NCBI GenBank assembly: GCA_030747595.1
Contig: JASLKK010000001.1
Span: 189,747-242,132 of the forward strand
DNA from: Acidimicrobiales bacterium
GTDB lineage: Bacteria; Actinomycetota; Acidimicrobiia; Acidimicrobiales; MedAcidi-G1
Length of the DNA: 52,386 bases
Direction: 5' to 3'
In this document: positions 23,636-32,838 of the stretch, piece after piece
Numbering within the stretch: position 1 is the first letter of the stretch
Layout of the letters: each line of letters begins with the position of its first letter
Notes under the pieces: model-generated
Database searches by the model: none
What the model saw: only the letters and a program-made list of their open reading frames with translations
Told to the model about the DNA's origin: nothing
Made by a program: the position numbers and the translations under genes

Positions 23636-25666
23636 GTGCACGTCGACGTCGGCGACACCATTGCCCGCCGGGCCGACCGGACCCTCGATCTGGTGATGAT
23701 GGCCCTGGCCGTCTGGACGGTGCTCTTCCACCTGGGCCGCCTGACCGGGGTGGGACGCGACGCGACCTTCGGCGCGTGGCTGCTGGTGCTGGTGCTGGCT
23801 GCGGTGGGTGCAGCCGCCCGGGCATCCGGGAATCGACCGCATGCCGGACAGGTAGCTGGTCGGGGAGACGGGTGGGCTTTACCCGCCGGACCGGGCTCCG
23901 CGGGTCGCCTGTCGCGCTGGCCGTTACTTCCGGGCTTGGCCTCGGCCGGCCTGCTGGCCGTGGTCGACGTGGACGGTCTCTGGTGGCCGGTGGTCTGGTT
24001 GGGTCTCCTGGGGGCACTGGGCGTAGCGGTCCGGGCCATACGGGTGGCGGGTCCGACGGCCGCTACGACGGCTCGGGCCGTCCTGTACCGCACGTCGCGA
24101 ACCGCCGCCCTGTCGGTCCTGCTGCTGGCCGCCCTGGCTGCCCTGCTGTCGTTGACCATGGTCCGGCCCGATCAGGACGACGTGTTCGTAGTCAACCGTT
24201 CAGCCTGGGTGGCCGCCCACGACGGGGCCTTTCCAGACCGCGACACCATCTTCAGCGATGATGTGTTGCCCGTTGAGCGACCCGCTGCGTTGGCCACCTC
24301 GGTCGAAGCCCTGCTGGGAAGCGCAGCGGCCGCCGGTCGGGTCTCGGCGGTCGGGTTGACCCATCTGGGGTTCGGCCCGCTGGTGGCCGCCCTGGCCGTA
24401 CTGGCCACCTGGCGGCTTCTACGGGGTCTGGGTTCGAGGTCCGCGGCGGCCGCCACGTGGGCCGGTACCGCCTTTCTGGTGCTGGACGGTGCCGTCCACG
24501 GTTCGTTCGGCAACTTCTTCGCCGGCAGGTCCTGGCAGGGCAAGGCGGTCTTCCTGCTGATCGTCGTACCCACCCTCTGGCACCACGGGTCGGCCTACGG
24601 GCGCAGTGGGAGACGCCGTCACCTGTGGATGGTGGCCGCCGGCGTGGTGGCCGGCCTCGGACTCACCTCGTCGTCTGTGCTGATCGCCCCGCCGGTCGTG
24701 CTGGCCGCGGTCGGGGCCGCCGCCTGGGACAGCGGTGATCTCCGCCGTATCGTCGGGGCGACGGCCGCTGTGACGCCGGCGTTGCTGGCCGGCCTGTACG
24801 CCCTGGCCGCCGATCCTCAACGCCTCGGCGACGTCGGCGCGACCTTGGCCTTCCTCGACGTGGGCCGCCTGCTTGACAGCGGGACCGAGCCGGTGGCCGT
24901 GCTGCGAATGGTGTTCGGCGACGGCCTTCCGGCGTTCTTGGCCCTCGGGGCAGCGTTGACCGCCTGGGCTGTGGTGGGCCCCCGGAGTTCACGTCTGGTG
25001 CTGCTGGCCGGGCCGGTGGTGGTCTTCGGGGCCTTTCTGGCCCCCGGGGTACTTGACGTGCTTGATGCCGCCGGCGAAGCCGACGCCGTGGCCTGGAGGA
25101 CCCTCTGGGTGTTGCCGTTACCGGCCATGGTGGGCCTGGTTCTGACCGCGGTACGTCCCGGCGTGAGGGCCGCCCCGGCCATGGTTCCGGCGGTACTGCT
25201 GGCCGCCCTGCTGGTCGTCGGTACGCCGATCACCAGTGGGGACAACCGGGGCACAGAGTTGGTGTGGCCGCCGGTAGTCGACCTGCCGCGCCCCGAGGTG
25301 GAGAGTGCCCGCACCCTTCGTTCCCTGGCGCCGTTTGGCGGGACGGTGGCCGGTCCGGAGGACGTGGACTTCGCGGTGGCCGTACTGGGCGTAGACGTGC
25401 GGGCCGTCAATCCCCGGTCGTCGTACCTGCAGGGGCGTCACGCGGGAGCCGACTTTCATGCCATGGATCGCCTGACCTTGTCGCACGCCCTGTCGCATGG
25501 CCATGCCGAGTGGGGGGCCGACGCCGTAGCCCAGGCCGTTGAGGTGTTGTCACCGGACGCGATCTGCCTCACGTCGGGAGGCGGCGACGAGGTGGCCGAC
25601 GTATTGCTCGTTGCCGGGTACGTCAGGGTGGCCGAGGACCCCGTCTGCCGGTTCTACGTGCGCTGA
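23636..25666 (+). CDS. Large multi-pass membrane protein, possible GT-C-like protein (DUF6077-like)
   Basis: The 676-aa product has about 13 membrane segments, with the first near residues 18-35. A conserved-looking periplasmic loop includes RPDQDDVFVVNRSAWVAAH, and an aromatic AGRSWQGKAVFLL segment lies in the middle. The C-terminal 130 residues are soluble. This layout resembles actinobacterial DUF6077-type membrane proteins; an acidic pair in the first large external loop is also what GT-C glycosyltransferases show. It starts with GTG 2 nt after rmlD and may transfer or polymerise sugars made by the preceding genes. Function not established. Confidence 0.6.
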   Translation: MHVDVGDTIARRADRTLDLVMMALAVWTVLFHLGRLTGVGRDATFGAWLLVLVLAAVGAAARASGNRPHAGQVAGRGDGWALPAGPGSAGRLSRWPLLPGLASAGLLAVVDVDGLWWPVVWLGLLGALGVAVRAIRVAGPTAATTARAVLYRTSRTAALSVLLLAALAALLSLTMVRPDQDDVFVVNRSAWVAAHDGAFPDRDTIFSDDVLPVERPAALATSVEALLGSAAAAGRVSAVGLTHLGFGPLVAALAVLATWRLLRGLGSRSAAAATWAGTAFLVLDGAVHGSFGNFFAGRSWQGKAVFLLIVVPTLWHHGSAYGRSGRRRHLWMVAAGVVAGLGLTSSSVLIAPPVVLAAVGAAAWDSGDLRRIVGATAAVTPALLAGLYALAADPQRLGDVGATLAFLDVGRLLDSGTEPVAVLRMVFGDGLPAFLALGAALTAWAVVGPRSSRLVLLAGPVVVFGAFLAPGVLDVLDAAGEADAVAWRTLWVLPLPAMVGLVLTAVRPGVRAAPAMVPAVLLAALLVVGTPITSGDNRGTELVWPPVVDLPRPEVESARTLRSLAPFGGTVAGPEDVDFAVAVLGVDVRAVNPRSSYLQGRHAGADFHAMDRLTLSHALSHGHAEWGADAVAQAVEVLSPDAICLTSGGGDEVADVLLVAGYVRVAEDPVCRFYVR

Positions 25667-25695
25667 TCGACAGCCGGTCGGGGCCGCTCAGCGCA
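25659..25695. terminator. Inverted repeat spanning two convergent stop codons
   Basis: tgcgctga and tcagcgca form a perfect 8-bp stem around a 21-nt GC-rich loop. Each arm contains the TGA stop of one of the two convergent genes (membrane protein on plus, methyltransferase on minus). It could act as a bidirectional terminator. No T-tracts follow, so this is a structural guess. Confidence 0.4.
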
Positions 25696-27436
25696 GGCGT
25701 CGGACCAGGTCGGCCAGGCGTCCACCGCCGGGGAGCCGCTTGAGGGCGGCGAGGCGTCGACCCAGAGGGGATCGTCCACCGCTGCCCACTGTCGGGTTGG
25801 CCACGCTGCGGCGGCCCACCGCCCGGAGCTGGGCGACATGGGTGGCCAGGTCGCCGCCCATGGCCTCAACTCTCAGGGACGCCTCGGCCAAGTGCAGGTG
25901 GTCCACGGTGGCGTTCGGAGGGCCGTCGGGCAGCAGGGCACACAGTTTGTCGGCCAGTCGGTCCACGGTGGTCGACGTAGGCCAGGGATGGCGGGTCCCG
26001 CCGGCCACCAGGGTGGCAGCCAGCTTCCAGCAGGTTCGGACAGCCACCAGATGGCGGTCCACGCCACCCGTTGCCTCCCATTCGTCGTCCACGAAACGCA
26101 ACTCGTCCGGTCGGTCGACCGGGCCCACCAGGTTGTCCAGGCCCAGGTCCAGGTGGTCGCCGGGCAGCACGGTCCGGCTACCGGCCGACAGGAACGGATG
26201 GGCTTCGGTGTCCGACACCGTTCGGTGCACCGCACCCTGGTCGGCCACTGCCGACCAGGCGGCCAGCACGACCCGCACCCCGGTCAGGTCTCCGGCACGG
26301 ATCCGGTCCAGGGCCACCTGCTCGAGGTTGGGTCCCGGTGTGTAGTCGTCGGTTGCCCCTCCCGGCGAACGCAGGACCAGCCAGCGGTCGTCCCCAGTGG
26401 CTGCGCCGACCAAGTGGGTGGCCCGGCGGTCGATGCGCCGGACACCGTCATCGGTGAGGCGCCGGACACGCAGGTGGGCACGCCGTCGGTCGCCGGTGAA
26501 CCGCCAGGCCAGGGCGTCGCCGTCGGAGCGGCGGTCCAGTGCAGTGTCGTCGGTGGCCGCCACCACCAGGAACGAGTTGGCCATGTCGGCTCCGTGACCG
26601 GCTCCGATGACCTGCCGGTGGATGGCCCGCTCATCGGCCGACACCCGCCCGCCCATGCGACTGCGGTCGATGGGGGGACCGACCAACTGGTCGACGAGGT
26701 CGACGGCGTCGGGCTGGTCGTAGCACCGGTCGGTCAACACGGTGGTGGGCAACTTGTAGTCGGGGAACGGCTGGTACCAGCGTTGGGCGGTCAGGCCGGC
26801 GGCCGTCAGGTGCCCGGCCAGTTCGGGGCGTGAGAAGGTGCGCACGGTGGCCGTGGCGCCGGTTGCGGCCACCGGTGGGTAGCCCTCCAGGCCGACGAAC
26901 GGCAGTCCGAGGTGGTCCTCGTCGGCCTGCAACCAGTAGGCGAGGCCGAACCGGTTCTCGATGGCCACCACCAGGGCGCCGCCGGGGCGCACCAGAGCGG
27001 CCAGGTGGGCCAGGAAACGGTCGGGTTCGTGGCCTGCGTACTCCAGCACCCCGACGCACAGCACGAGGTCGAAGCCGTCGTCGTCAACGACGTCGGTGGC
27101 CGCACAGTGGCGGACCTCGACGTCCAGGTCCTCGCACCGCAGCGCGGCGGCCTCGGCCCGTAGTCCGTCGCCCTCGACGGCCACCACGCTGGCTCCCTGC
27201 TCGGCCGCCCACCGGCTATTCACTCCGCTGCCCGCTCCAACGTCCAGGATCCGGACCCCGGTTCCGACGCGCAACGGCTGCAGGAGGTTGGTGCGGGCCC
27301 GACCGAAGTGGTAGCGGGTCGGCCAGTCGTCGATGTGGGCGGCCAGTTCGTCAGACGCGCTGGATCGATCCGTGGCGTCGCGGAGCACAGCGGTGATCCG
27401 GTCCTCGGCGCCATCTCGCCAGCACCGGTCGCTCAC
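25688..27436 (-). CDS. SAM-dependent methyltransferase with long C-terminal region
   Basis: The 582-aa product has an N-terminal class I methyltransferase domain (about 45-230): ILDVGAGSGVNSRWAAEQG for SAM binding, DGFDLVLCVGVLEYAG and VRPGGALVVAIENRFGLAYW. The remaining 350 residues, with DDEWEATGGVDRHLVAVRTCWKL, form a region seen in large polysaccharide-locus methyltransferases and have no function I can name. The GTG start overlaps the stop of the Wzt gene (GTGA). That coupling suggests it acts on the same polymer, for example by methylating sugars of the exported glycan, as the O9a/O12 chain terminators do. The link is inference. Confidence 0.75.
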   Translation of the reverse strand: MSDRCWRDGAEDRITAVLRDATDRSSASDELAAHIDDWPTRYHFGRARTNLLQPLRVGTGVRILDVGAGSGVNSRWAAEQGASVVAVEGDGLRAEAAALRCEDLDVEVRHCAATDVVDDDGFDLVLCVGVLEYAGHEPDRFLAHLAALVRPGGALVVAIENRFGLAYWLQADEDHLGLPFVGLEGYPPVAATGATATVRTFSRPELAGHLTAAGLTAQRWYQPFPDYKLPTTVLTDRCYDQPDAVDLVDQLVGPPIDRSRMGGRVSADERAIHRQVIGAGHGADMANSFLVVAATDDTALDRRSDGDALAWRFTGDRRRAHLRVRRLTDDGVRRIDRRATHLVGAATGDDRWLVLRSPGGATDDYTPGPNLEQVALDRIRAGDLTGVRVVLAAWSAVADQGAVHRTVSDTEAHPFLSAGSRTVLPGDHLDLGLDNLVGPVDRPDELRFVDDEWEATGGVDRHLVAVRTCWKLAATLVAGGTRHPWPTSTTVDRLADKLCALLPDGPPNATVDHLHLAEASLRVEAMGGDLATHVAQLRAVGRRSVANPTVGSGGRSPLGRRLAALKRLPGGGRLADLVRRLR

Positions 27437-28737
27437 GAGCCGTCCGATCCGGGGTCATCTGATCGGGGGCCCGTCGCTTGGGCGTCCACCGATCGGGCCG
27501 ACCAGGTGCCACCGAGGGCCACCAGGCCGTTCTGGTGGTCGCCACCGCTGGGTTCCACCTCGAAGCGAATCAGGTGGGTGTGGCGCTCGAACACCTTGCG
27601 CATCGACGCATCGTGGAGGGCGACCGACAGTTCGTAGGTGCCGGGTTGCACGGCCAGGGCGTCTATGGCGTAGTCCACCTCGACGGTGCCGGCACCGTTG
27701 CCTCCAGGGGCCTCTTCGGGAACGAGCCCGCGGGCCTCCGCGCCAGAGTTGATGCTGGCCACGTGGGTTCCGTCGGACCGGTACAACCCGAGGGCCACCG
27801 TCAGCGGTTCGTCGGCCCGCCCGGCGTCCACCCGGACCCGGAATCGCACCGGGTGGCCCGATCCGACCCGGTCCATCCGATGCCCGTTGGGGTCGACCAG
27901 GTCGACGGCCCGGACCAGGTCGTCGTCGCCCAGCCCTCCGAACCGGCGTTGAATGCCAGGTGTCGGGGTGCCAGGTGTCGGGGTGCCCGGTGCCGGCTCG
28001 TTGGCGCCGTCCAGGAAACTGTTGATGACCTCGGGTGACGGACCGACGGTCTGCAGGGCACCGTTCTGGATCCATGCCGTGCGCTCGCACAGCCAGCTGA
28101 CCATGTCCAGGTCGTGGCTGACCAACACGATGGTGCGGCCCTCGGCCTTCAGCTGGGCGAACCGGTCCAGGCAGCGCCGCTGGAACGAGTGGTCGCCCAC
28201 GGCAAGCACCTCGTCGACCAGCAGGATCTCCGGTTCCACGTGGATGGCCACCGAGAATCCCAGGCGGACGTACATCCCCGACGAGTAGTTGCGTACCGGC
28301 TCGTCGATGAAGCGGTCCAGCTCGGCGAAGCCCACGATGTCGTCGAAGCGCCGACGGATGTCCCTTGACGTGAAGCCCAGGATGGCGCCGTTCAGGTACA
28401 CATTTTCGCGGCCCGTCAACTCCGGGTGAAAGCCGGCGCCTAGTTCCAGGAGGGCCGACAGGCGACCGTCGACGGTCGCCGTGCCCTCGTCGGGGCGGAG
28501 GATCCCGGCCAGCACCTTCAGCAGGGTGCTCTTGCCTGAGCCGTTGCCGCCAATGATCCCGAAGGTCGAACCATGGGGGATCTCCAGGTCCAGGTCACGC
28601 AGGGCCCAGAACTCCTCGTAGCGGGTGCGGTGGCCGGCCAGCATGGTGGCCTTGAGGGTCCAGTTCCGGTCGTGGGTGAGGCGGAACCGCTTGCCTAGAC
28701 CCTCGAGGTGCACCGCCGTGCCGGTGGGTGGCGCCAT
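27433..28737 (-). CDS. wzt: ABC polysaccharide exporter ATPase with Wzt-type C-terminal domain
   Basis: Residues 1-250 are a Wzt/TagH-type ATPase: Walker A GGNGSGKST, signature YSSGMYVRLGFSVAIH and Walker B ILLVDEVLAVGD followed by the switch His in LVSHD. A Pro/Thr linker (GTPTPGTPTPG) made by a 15-bp DNA tandem repeat leads to a beta-sandwich domain at about 275-420 resembling Wzt_C, which in E. coli O9a recognises the capped glycan. The ATG is chosen because GGAGGT lies 6 nt upstream, inside the end of the permease gene; the GTG two codons earlier would leave no spacing. It pairs with the permease encoded just upstream. Confidence 0.92.
   Translation of the reverse strand: MAPPTGTAVHLEGLGKRFRLTHDRNWTLKATMLAGHRTRYEEFWALRDLDLEIPHGSTFGIIGGNGSGKSTLLKVLAGILRPDEGTATVDGRLSALLELGAGFHPELTGRENVYLNGAILGFTSRDIRRRFDDIVGFAELDRFIDEPVRNYSSGMYVRLGFSVAIHVEPEILLVDEVLAVGDHSFQRRCLDRFAQLKAEGRTIVLVSHDLDMVSWLCERTAWIQNGALQTVGPSPEVINSFLDGANEPAPGTPTPGTPTPGIQRRFGGLGDDDLVRAVDLVDPNGHRMDRVGSGHPVRFRVRVDAGRADEPLTVALGLYRSDGTHVASINSGAEARGLVPEEAPGGNGAGTVEVDYAIDALAVQPGTYELSVALHDASMRKVFERHTHLIRFEVEPSGGDHQNGLVALGGTWSARSVDAQATGPRSDDPGSDGS
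27955..27984 (-). repeat. 15-bp tandem repeat in the Wzt linker
   Basis: Two identical 15-bp units (gccaggtgtcggggt on the plus strand) are followed by a diverged third. They encode the Pro-Gly-Thr-Pro-Thr linker between the ATPase and the C-terminal domain. Because the unit is a multiple of three, slippage would change linker length without breaking the frame. Confidence 0.8.
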
Positions 28738-28739
28738 GC

Positions 28740-29585
28740 TCACACCTCCTCGGCCATGCGGGGCTCGAGCCGGTTGAACACACGGAACCCGGCTACCAGC
28801 ACGATGGCTGTGGCGGCCACGATGGCCAGCCACCGTTCGGCTGACGGGAACCTCAGGTCGTAGAGAACGTTCCGGTAGGCCTTGGCCCACGACACCATCG
28901 GGTTCAACTGGTAGAGGGTCCGGTAGCCGACGCCCAGGAACTCCCGGTCAGCCGGGACCATGTTGAGCGGGTAGAGGATGGGTGTCAGGAACATCCACGG
29001 GGCCAGCGCCACACCGAGGAAGTGCTGGACGTCACGGAAGTACACGTTTGCTGCGCTGATCATGAGCGCCAGCCCGATGGTGAACAGCAGTTGCAGGGCC
29101 ATGAGGAGCACCAGCACCGGGATCCACTGGAAGGCCACGTGGCCCTGGAGGACGGCGATGAGAACCAGCAGCACCGTCATTTCGACCAGCAGGGTCAAGA
29201 AGCGGGCCAAGACCGACGAGGTGGGGAGCACCCAGCGTGGGAAGTAGATCTTGGTGACCAGCGGGGCGTTGGCCGTGATGGCCCGGGTGGCCTCGGTCAG
29301 GCTGGTCACGTGGAACTGCCATGGCAACAGGGTGACGAGCAGGAACACGGCGTAGGAGTGGAGGCCGCTGGGGTCGCCGATCGACGGTTCGATGCGCAGG
29401 AACACGGAGAAGACGGCCGAGTAGACGACCACCGCGACCACCGGGTTGAGTACCGACCACGTCCAGCCCAACGCCGAACGCTTGTACTTGGACCGGAGGT
29501 CCCGCAAGGTGAGGTTGACCAGGAGGTCCACCGGGAGGAGCGCGTGGAGGTCGCGGCGCGACCGCGGTAGCCGGGGGAGGGGCAC
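28740..29585 (-). CDS. wzm: ABC polysaccharide exporter permease
   Basis: The 281-aa ABC-2 type permease has about six membrane segments. DLRSKYKRSALGWTWSVLNP at the N terminus is the family's amphipathic gate region. Further hallmarks are TKIYFPRWVLPTSSVLAR and LTPILYPLNMVP, with YQLNPMV before the last helices. It forms the channel for export of undecaprenyl-linked glycan with the ATPase encoded downstream. The start is GTG preceded by TAGGCT at 6 nt, a leaderless layout, and the ATPase Shine-Dalgarno sequence lies within its last codons. The wzm-wzt-methyltransferase set reads as one operon. Confidence 0.93.
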   Translation of the reverse strand: MPLPRLPRSRRDLHALLPVDLLVNLTLRDLRSKYKRSALGWTWSVLNPVVAVVVYSAVFSVFLRIEPSIGDPSGLHSYAVFLLVTLLPWQFHVTSLTEATRAITANAPLVTKIYFPRWVLPTSSVLARFLTLLVEMTVLLVLIAVLQGHVAFQWIPVLVLLMALQLLFTIGLALMISAANVYFRDVQHFLGVALAPWMFLTPILYPLNMVPADREFLGVGYRTLYQLNPMVSWAKAYRNVLYDLRFPSAERWLAIVAATAIVLVAGFRVFNRLEPRMAEEV

Positions 29586-29591
29586 CGACCG

Positions 29592-29597
29592 AGCCTA
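29592..29597 (-). promoter_or_regulatory. -10 box of a leaderless promoter for wzm-wzt
   Basis: On the minus strand TAGGCT is followed by exactly 6 nt and the GTG start of the permease gene. It lies in the 102-nt divergent gap before the phosphoglycosyl transferase gene. No -35 box is clear. Confidence 0.5.
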
Positions 29598-29687
29598 CCG
29601 GTCGGCCCCGTGGCGGCCGGGGGCGCCCCGGCGCACCGGTGGGGCGGGGCGCCGGTGGCTGCCTTCTACGCTGATCGGGATCCTTCG

Positions 29688-31100
29688 ATGAACACCAAGC
29701 CACCCACCCCCATCCCGGACTACGAACCGGATTACGAACCGGGCTACCCGCCGGAACCGGAGTCGATGTCCTCGGGCCCGTTCCTGCGCCGGTGCTACGT
29801 GCGTCTGTGGCGGGTCGGCTTCCGCTGGTTGTACGCGCTGGATGCCGTGGGGATTTTGTTCGTGGTGGTGGCAGTCACCGTGGCCCGCTTCGGAACCGAC
29901 TGGCCTGACCCGGGCGAACTGACGGCCGGCATGGTGGCCCTGACGGCGATCCTCCAGGTCACGTTCTACTTCGGCGGGCTATACGAGAAGCAGGCCCGGC
30001 TGGGCCATCGGATGTGGTTCGCCAGGGTGGTCGGCCTGACCCTGGTCGCTCTGGCCGTCGGGTTCGTGCTGGTGCTGCCCACCGGCCGCTACGCCGTCCC
30101 CCGGGCCAACCTGGCGGCCATTGGCGTGGGCGTGGTGCTGGTGGCCACCGGCACCCGGGTCCTGTCACGCCAGTTGCGGTCCCGACGGTTCGGTCCGCCG
30201 AGCGTGCTGCTGGTCGGGTCGACTGACGAGACGGAGCGGGCCGCCGCCCATCTGGGTGAGACCGATCGGACCGCGGTCGTGGTGGCCCGGGTTCCGGTGG
30301 GTGCCGGGGTGGCGGCACGGGCCGACGAGCACCGGGCCACCGACGTGGTGTTCGTGGACGATGTGTCCCTGGGTGACGTGATGCCCGAGCCGCTCGCCGC
30401 CCTCGACCGTTCGGGTCGGGGCGTGTACCTGCGGGTCACGGCGACCACCGCCCTGCTTGGCCTGCGTGACGTGCGCGAGATCGGCGGTATGCCGTACGTG
30501 GCCATCCGTGCCCGGGCTCTTCGCACCCACCAGGTGCGCCTCAAGCGCCTGGTGGAACTGGTCGTGCTGCTGGCGGCCGTCCCGGTGGTGGTGCCGGTGG
30601 TGGCCCTTCTCGCCACCTACGTTCGCCTGGTGGCCGGCGGCGGGGTGCTGTACCGCCAGGTGCGGACGGGGCGCCACGGGGAGCCGTTCACGATGGCCAA
30701 GTTCCGGACAATGCACCACGACGCCGAGGCCGACGGCACGGCCCGCCTGGCTGTAGCGGACGACGCCCGTGTGGTGCGCGGCTGCCGCTGGCTGCGTCGG
30801 ACCCGGCTCGACGAGCTACCTCAGCTGTGGCACGTGGTGCAGGGCCGCATGTCCCTCGTCGGACCCCGGCCCGAACGACCCGAGCGGATCCTCGAGTTCG
30901 AGGCGGCTCTGCCGGGCTACGGCCGGCGCCACGAGATCGCCCCGGGCATCACCGGCCTGGCCCAGGTGCGGGCCGGCTACCACACCGATCCGGCCTACAA
31001 ACTGGGCCACGACCTCCAGTACCTGGTCTCGTGGTCGCCGGTGCTGGACCTCCAGATCCTGGCCCGGACGGTGCTGGTGCTGTTCCGACCGGGCAGCTGA
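29688..31100 (+). CDS. Polyprenyl-phosphate sugar phosphotransferase (initiating, WbaP/ExoY-like)
   Basis: The 470-aa product loads the first sugar phosphate on undecaprenyl phosphate. It has a Pro/Tyr/Glu-rich N-terminal tail (PDYEPDYEPGYPPEPE), four membrane helices, a Rossmann-like central region (about 170-270) and another membrane segment near 300. The C-terminal catalytic domain carries FTMAKFRTMHHDAE, RRTRLDELPQLWHVVQGRMSLVGPRPERPE and PGITGLAQVRAGY, all hallmarks of the bacterial sugar transferase family (PF02397). The DE pair in TRLDELPQ is catalytic in this family. The sugar is unknown. A TACGCT box 15 nt upstream could be its promoter. Confidence 0.93.
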   Translation: MNTKPPTPIPDYEPDYEPGYPPEPESMSSGPFLRRCYVRLWRVGFRWLYALDAVGILFVVVAVTVARFGTDWPDPGELTAGMVALTAILQVTFYFGGLYEKQARLGHRMWFARVVGLTLVALAVGFVLVLPTGRYAVPRANLAAIGVGVVLVATGTRVLSRQLRSRRFGPPSVLLVGSTDETERAAAHLGETDRTAVVVARVPVGAGVAARADEHRATDVVFVDDVSLGDVMPEPLAALDRSGRGVYLRVTATTALLGLRDVREIGGMPYVAIRARALRTHQVRLKRLVELVVLLAAVPVVVPVVALLATYVRLVAGGGVLYRQVRTGRHGEPFTMAKFRTMHHDAEADGTARLAVADDARVVRGCRWLRRTRLDELPQLWHVVQGRMSLVGPRPERPERILEFEAALPGYGRRHEIAPGITGLAQVRAGYHTDPAYKLGHDLQYLVSWSPVLDLQILARTVLVLFRPGS

Positions 31101-31114
31101 GGGCCGACCTGCCA

Positions 31115-32137
31115 ATGTCGGACCAGCCGATGCCCGGTGAGGAAGCTGGTTCTCCGGTGCCCGACGTGGCCGTCGTGCTGCCGGTACGGGACGGGGCGGC
31201 CACGCTGGGTGACGCCGTGACGTCGGTGCTGGCCCAGGAGTTCACCGGAACGATCGAGGTCTGCATCGCTGCGGCACCGTCGGCCGACCGGACACGCGAG
31301 GTGGCCGACGGACTGGCCGCCGCCGACCCGCGGGTGACGGTGGTGGACAACCCGGCGGGCGTCACGCCGGCCGGACTGAACGCCGCCATCCGGGCCACCT
31401 CGGCGCCGGTGGTGGTCCGGGTCGACGGCCACGCTGAACTGTCGCCGGGCTACGTGGCCCGGGCTGTCGAGACGCTGGAGCGAACGGGGGCCGTCAACGT
31501 GGGGGGCATCCAGGACCCCCGGGGGACCACGCCACTGGAGGTGGCGGTGGGCCGGGCCATGGCGTCGGGCTTCGGTGCCGGCGACGCCCGCTACCGCCGC
31601 GGCGGCCCCGAGGGGCCCGTTGACACCGTGTACCTCGGGGTGTTCCGGCGTGTCGCCCTCGAGGCGGTCGGGTCGTTCGACGAATCGCTGGTTCGCAACC
31701 AGGACTACGAGTTGAACTGGCGACTCCGTGAAGCCGGGGGGAAGGTGTGGTTCGACCCGGCGCTACGGGTGGCCTACCGGCCCCGCGGCTCGGTTGCCGG
31801 ACTGGCCCGCCAGTTCTTCGGCTACGGACGCTGGAAGCGGGTGGTGCTGCGCCGTCACCCGAGGTCGCTCCGGTGGCGGCAGTTGGCCGCTCCGGCAGCC
31901 ACGGTCGGCGTGGCGGTGGGCCTGGTCGGCGGACTGTGGTGGCTGCCAACTCTGATTCTGCCTGCCGGCTACCTGGCTGTCGTGGCGGGGGCGTCGCTGG
32001 TGGTCGGCGACCGTCCGGGCACCATGGCCCGCCTCCTGGTGGCCTTTCCGACCATGCACCTGGCGTGGGGCGCGGGGTTCCTCATCGGGCCGCCCCGCTC
32101 GGCGGGACGCAACCGGTCGGTTCAGGACGCCTCGTAG
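31115..32137 (+). CDS. GT2 family glycosyltransferase, ExoA-like
   Basis: The 340-aa product has a GT-A domain starting at VAVVLPVRDGAATLGDAV, with the nucleotide-sugar DGH motif (VRVDGHAEL) at the DxD position and SFDESLVRNQDYELNWRLREAG as the acceptor/ED motif. Two C-terminal membrane segments (about 255-315) anchor it. This plan matches ExoA-type enzymes that extend lipid-linked oligosaccharide. It starts 14 nt after the initiating transferase gene and so probably adds the second sugar. Its last 16 nt overlap the end of the convergent Wzt gene. Confidence 0.88.
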   Translation: MSDQPMPGEEAGSPVPDVAVVLPVRDGAATLGDAVTSVLAQEFTGTIEVCIAAAPSADRTREVADGLAAADPRVTVVDNPAGVTPAGLNAAIRATSAPVVVRVDGHAELSPGYVARAVETLERTGAVNVGGIQDPRGTTPLEVAVGRAMASGFGAGDARYRRGGPEGPVDTVYLGVFRRVALEAVGSFDESLVRNQDYELNWRLREAGGKVWFDPALRVAYRPRGSVAGLARQFFGYGRWKRVVLRRHPRSLRWRQLAAPAATVGVAVGLVGGLWWLPTLILPAGYLAVVAGASLVVGDRPGTMARLLVAFPTMHLAWGAGFLIGPPRSAGRNRSVQDAS

Positions 32138-32838
32138 GCAGCCAGTACCTCACCGGTCGGCCCGTCGGCCACGATTCGGCCGCCCTGCAGCCAGATCACC
32201 CGGTCACAGGATCGTCGGATCTCTCCCAGGTCGTGGCTGACCAGCAGCACCGTTCCAGAACCCGCCCGATGCTCGTCGAGTCGCCGGGCGCTCTTCTCGC
32301 GAAACGCCCGGTCGCCGACGGCCAGTGCCTCGTCGATGAGCAGGATCTCCGGCGAGGTGGCAGTGGCCACCGAGAAGTGCAGTCGGGCCCGCATGCCCGA
32401 CGAGTAGGTCTCCATCCGCATGTCGATGGCGTCGCCCAACCCGGTGAACTCGACGACCGCTGGAACCAGGTCGTCGACGGCGGCCCTGTCCAGGCCCTGG
32501 GCCAGCAGGCCGACCTCGATGTTTCGTCGACCCGTCAACTGGTTGCGCAGCACGGCCTGTACACCCAGGAAGGCCGGAACCGACCTGACCAGGATCTCGC
32601 CGGCCGACACGGGCAGGAGGCCGGTGGTGGCCTGCAGAAGGGTGGTCTTGCCCGAGCCGTTGGGGCCGACCACGCCCACGCTCTCGCCCACGTGGACGTC
32701 GAACGTTACGCCCCGCACGGCGTGCACCTGCTGGGCAGCCGGACGTTGTCCACGGAGCAGGTCGCGGATGAGGGGGCGGTGCGACCGGATGGTGTAGGTC
32801 ACCTCGGCGCCCACGCAGCGCAGCGCCAACTCGGTCAT
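32122..32838 (-). CDS. Second ABC polysaccharide exporter ATPase (short, no C-terminal domain)
   Basis: The 238-aa product is a stand-alone Wzt/KpsT-like ATPase. It has Walker A GPNGSGKTT, signature YSSGMRARLHFSVATA, Walker B ILLIDEALAVGD and switch His in LVSHD. It ends just after the ATPase domain, lacking the glycan-binding tail found in the first exporter. Exporters of this type usually do not need a terminal cap on the glycan. The ATG overlaps the stop of the permease gene (ATGA). It is convergent with, and overlaps, the GT2 gene on the plus strand. Confidence 0.92.
   Translation of the reverse strand: MTELALRCVGAEVTYTIRSHRPLIRDLLRGQRPAAQQVHAVRGVTFDVHVGESVGVVGPNGSGKTTLLQATTGLLPVSAGEILVRSVPAFLGVQAVLRNQLTGRRNIEVGLLAQGLDRAAVDDLVPAVVEFTGLGDAIDMRMETYSSGMRARLHFSVATATSPEILLIDEALAVGDRAFREKSARRLDEHRAGSGTVLLVSHDLGEIRRSCDRVIWLQGGRIVADGPTGEVLAAYEAS

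Noticed and set aside
32122-32137. Possible misassembly where two convergent genes overlap by 16 nt
   Set aside because: Both proteins end naturally after their conserved domains, and overlapping stops also occur at 34911-34914; the overlap is consistent with the compact genome.
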